From: Rhodospirillales bacterium
GTDB lineage: Bacteria; Pseudomonadota; Alphaproteobacteria; Rhodospirillales; Defluviicoccaceae
Reading direction: 5' to 3'
Assembly: GCA_016712375.1 (NCBI GenBank)
Contig: JADJRE010000011.1
Coordinates: forward strand, 62,001 to 126,000
Length of the DNA stretch: 64,000 bases
The translations under genes were made by a program, and so were the position numbers. Each line of letters opens with the position of its first letter. Position 1 is the stretch's first letter. Positions 62,415-64,000 of the stretch are shown piece after piece. The notes below the pieces were generated by a model. The model saw only the letters and a list, made by a program, of their open reading frames with translations, did no database searches and was not told the origin of the DNA.

Positions 62415-63557
62415 GTGATCCGCCGCCCCTCGCCGACTGCCCTGCGCCTCGCGGCTTTCTACGCGGCTTTCTTCGTCGTCATCGGCGTCATCCAGCCGTT
62501 CTGGCCGCTGTGGCTGGCGGCGCAGCGGCTGGACCCGACCGAGATCGGTGTGGTGCTGGCGATCGGCGTCGGCACTAAGGTCATCGGCCTGCCGATTGCC
62601 GCCCACCTCGCCGATCGCAGCGGCGAACGCCGCCGGCCGATGCTGCGGCTGGCGGGCATCAGCGTGCTGAGCTTCGCTCTGTTCGCGTTCGCCCACGACT
62701 TCTGGCCGATCGTCCTGGTGAGCTTGTTGTTCTTTTCGCTGTGGCCGCCGGTGATGTCGCTGGGCGAGAGCCTGACAGTTATGGCGGCGCAGCGGGATGG
62801 CTTCGAGTACGGCCGGGTGCGGCTGTGGGGTTCGCTGGCCTATATCGCTGCCGCACTCGCCGCCGGCGCCGTGCTCGCCCGCGTTCCGGCGGATGCCGTC
62901 TACTGGATGACCTTCGGCGGCGTGGCGCTGACGGCGCTCATCTGCACTGCCCTTCCCGATCTGAAGGCACGCCCAAGCCGCCTGCACCGACTGCCGATCC
63001 TGGCAGCGCTGCGCCAACGGCCGCTGGTTCTGCTGCTGATCGCCTGCGGGCTGATCCAGGGCAGCCACGCCGTCTACTACGCCTTCGCGACCCTGCACTG
63101 GCGTGCGCTCGGCTATTCGGAAGCGCTGATCGGTGCACTGTGGGCGGAGGGCGTGCTGTGCGAGGTAGCGCTGTTTGCCGCCGGGGCGTGGGCGGTCCGC
63201 CGCTGCGGCGCCGGCGGCCTGATCGTGCTTGCGGGTATTGCCGGTGCAGTTCGCTGGTTGGGGACCGGACTTATCGAGTCGCTGCCGGCGCTGGTCGTGC
63301 TGCAGGCGCTGCACGGCCTCAGCTTCGGCGCGGCGCATCTTGGAGCGATGCACTGGATGGGCCGCAACGTCGACCCAGCCCTCTCGGCGACAGCGCAGAG
63401 CCTGTATGGGGCGATCGTCTTCGGCCTGTTCCTTGGCGCCCTGCTGTACGCGGCGGGCGTGCTCTACGCCCGCTTCGCCGGCGGCGCCTTCCTGCCGATG
63501 GCAGCGGTGGGTCTCACCGGCGCACTGATCGGCCTGCCGTTGATGAGGGGCCGGTAG
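62415..63557 (+). CDS. MFS transporter (3-phenylpropionate/MFS_1-like family)
   Basis: A 12-helix major facilitator of about 380 residues. Helix 1 is AAFYAAFFVVIGVIQPFWPLWLA, the loop 2-3 signature is LADRSGERRRPML, and FFSLWPPVMSLGESLTVMAAQ and QGSHAVYYAFATLHW are characteristic of the phenylpropionate-type subfamily. Charged residues are rare in the helices. The start is a GTG at 62415 (MIRRPSP); the longer open frame upstream is out of family range. The substrate is unknown. It is followed by an IS110 element. Confidence 0.88.
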   Translation: MIRRPSPTALRLAAFYAAFFVVIGVIQPFWPLWLAAQRLDPTEIGVVLAIGVGTKVIGLPIAAHLADRSGERRRPMLRLAGISVLSFALFAFAHDFWPIVLVSLLFFSLWPPVMSLGESLTVMAAQRDGFEYGRVRLWGSLAYIAAALAAGAVLARVPADAVYWMTFGGVALTALICTALPDLKARPSRLHRLPILAALRQRPLVLLLIACGLIQGSHAVYYAFATLHWRALGYSEALIGALWAEGVLCEVALFAAGAWAVRRCGAGGLIVLAGIAGAVRWLGTGLIESLPALVVLQALHGLSFGAAHLGAMHWMGRNVDPALSATAQSLYGAIVFGLFLGALLYAAGVLYARFAGGAFLPMAAVGLTGALIGLPLMRGR

Positions 63558-63597
63558 GGCGAACCCGCGCAAGCGCTTTCGAGCGTCGTGGCATTTG

Positions 63598-63624
63598 GTG
63601 GGTTTCGCTTTGCGAGACCCACCC
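63598..63624 (+). terminator. Hairpin after the MFS gene, possible terminator
   Basis: A strong stem GGTGGGT...ACCCACC with an inner pairing and TTT loop, 40 bp downstream of the MFS stop. It lacks a long T run, so termination is uncertain. It may alternatively belong to the noncoding left end of the IS110 element. Confidence 0.4.
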
Positions 63625-63640
63625 TTGTATCTTGCCGGCG

Positions 63641-63843
63641 GTGAGGCGTAGCTGGCCTCACCGTGGACCGGGTGAGCATGCATCCGCCCTTGGACGGCAA
63701 GTCCGAAGCGTAGATTGTGCCCCCGGTCCGCACCTTCGACCTCTTGGAGGCTGGACGGTATCGAGGACGCGGCGTTTTGCCCGCAAGTCCGTATCCACAA
63801 GGTCAGTCGGTCGGGAGGTCATCGGCAACGACGAGGGGTTGGG
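63641..63843 (+). ncRNA. Candidate IS110 guide (bridge) RNA region
   Basis: Noncoding DNA directly upstream of the transposase, with several short hairpins: GGTGAGG...CCTCACC at 63641-63663, GGAC...GTCC near 63693-63708, and CCTC...GAGG near 63740-63752. Known IS110-group elements transcribe a structured RNA from this left-end position that specifies target and donor DNA. This assignment is by position and structure only; no homology model was run. Confidence 0.3.
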
Positions 63844-64000
63844 ATGCAGGTCATCGGGGTCGACGTCAGCAAGGAGAAACTGCACTGCGCCTGGCTGCGC
63901 GACGCTGCCCGCCGGCAGGTCCGGCCGAAGTCGGTCGCCAACACGGCCGACGGACACGCCGCCCTCCTCGCCTGGGCGACCCGGGTGACTGGCGCCGCCG
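63844..64000 (+). CDS. IS110-family DEDD transposase/recombinase (3' partial)
   Basis: The first about 52 residues: QVIGVDVSKEKLHCAWLRD with the first catalytic aspartate of the DEDD RuvC-like fold, then VANTADGHAALLAWA, a pattern typical of IS110-group transposases. A GAGGGG ribosome site precedes the ATG. The C-terminal Tnp domain with its catalytic serine lies beyond the window. It recombines DNA under RNA guidance in characterised relatives. Confidence 0.88.
   Translation, partial: MQVIGVDVSKEKLHCAWLRDAARRQVRPKSVANTADGHAALLAWATRVTGAA

Larger units (their letters stand above)
63558..64000 (+). mobile_element. IS110-family element, left end region (3' end outside the window)
   Basis: The transposase gene starts at 63844 and runs out of the window. 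The preceding 286 bp after the MFS stop are noncoding and structured. The exact left boundary of the element is not visible; IS110 elements have no conspicuous terminal inverted repeats. The MFS gene appears complete, so insertion was outside it. Confidence 0.6.

Noticed and set aside
62238..63800. A 520-residue minus-strand protein over the MFS gene
   Set aside because: Gln/Arg/His-rich antisense shadow of a well-supported transporter.

Overview
The window is about 64 kb of GC-rich DNA, densely packed with genes, from an alphaproteobacterium. The strongest evidence is one co-directional minus-strand block from about 900 to 16640. It holds yebC, ruvC-ruvA-ruvB, ybgC, tolQ-tolR-tolA-tolB-pal-cpoB, tilS, ftsH, folP, glmM and thiD, an order typical of Rhodospirillales and relatives. 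The elongator tRNA-Met also looks alphaproteobacterial. Two GH57 polysaccharide enzymes, a PEP carboxylase, a glucokinase and a 1-phosphofructokinase-type kinase suggest active glycogen/glucose metabolism. A glycogen-accumulating Rhodospirillales such as Defluviicoccus would fit, but that is only a guess.
Layout. 1-850: the end of a MocR-type aminotransferase regulator. 900-16640: the conserved core block (thiamine, cell wall and folate synthesis, FtsH, tRNA lysidine, Tol-Pal, RuvABC). 16840-19680: GH57 branching enzyme plus a DUF4912 partner. 19.9-26.1 kb: ZntB/CorA-like transporter, a methyltransferase and an RND efflux pair. 26.2-28.3 kb: cold-shock protein and a second GH57 protein. 28.4-32.1 kb: a KdpDE-like two-component pair behind an orphan sodium-pumping decarboxylase beta subunit and a tiny membrane protein. 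32.6-36.3 kb: moeA, DUF488, hemerythrin and universal stress protein. 36.3-45.7 kb: a catabolic island (succinate-semialdehyde dehydrogenase, a five-gene Liv-type ABC importer, Zn alcohol dehydrogenase, PfkB-family kinase, SDR). 45.7-50.7 kb: tRNA-Met, xanthine phosphoribosyltransferase, glucokinase, YdcF, acyl-CoA dehydrogenase, methyltransferase and CBS protein. 50.7-53.4 kb: remnants, a FadL porin, a broken PhoU-like gene and a Nudix hydrolase. 53.9-56.6 kb: PEP carboxylase. 56.6-58.4 kb: a rearrangement scar with a recombinase/IS21 chimera, a sulfatase remnant and a chimeric pckG-SDR gene. 58.6-63.6 kb: YbjQ, Tat hemerythrin, nuclease, RadC, a lipoprotein and an MFS transporter. The window ends inside an IS110-family transposase.
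Reading-frame quality is the main caveat. About twenty otherwise well-conserved genes, including the essential ftsH and the housekeeping ruvA, tilS, tolA, glk and ppc, are broken by one-base gains or losses. Most fall in short G/C (or A/T) runs, and the tRNA-Met T-stem is also one base short. This pattern points to uncorrected homopolymer sequencing error rather than mass pseudogenisation. Those genes are therefore given as one CDS each, with the break position stated.
The most interesting biology is the set of in-frame chimeras near 56.6-58.4 kb, the orphan Na+-pump beta subunit with its sensor pair, the IS110 left end that may carry a guide (bridge) RNA, and a RadC with an unusual N-terminal domain.
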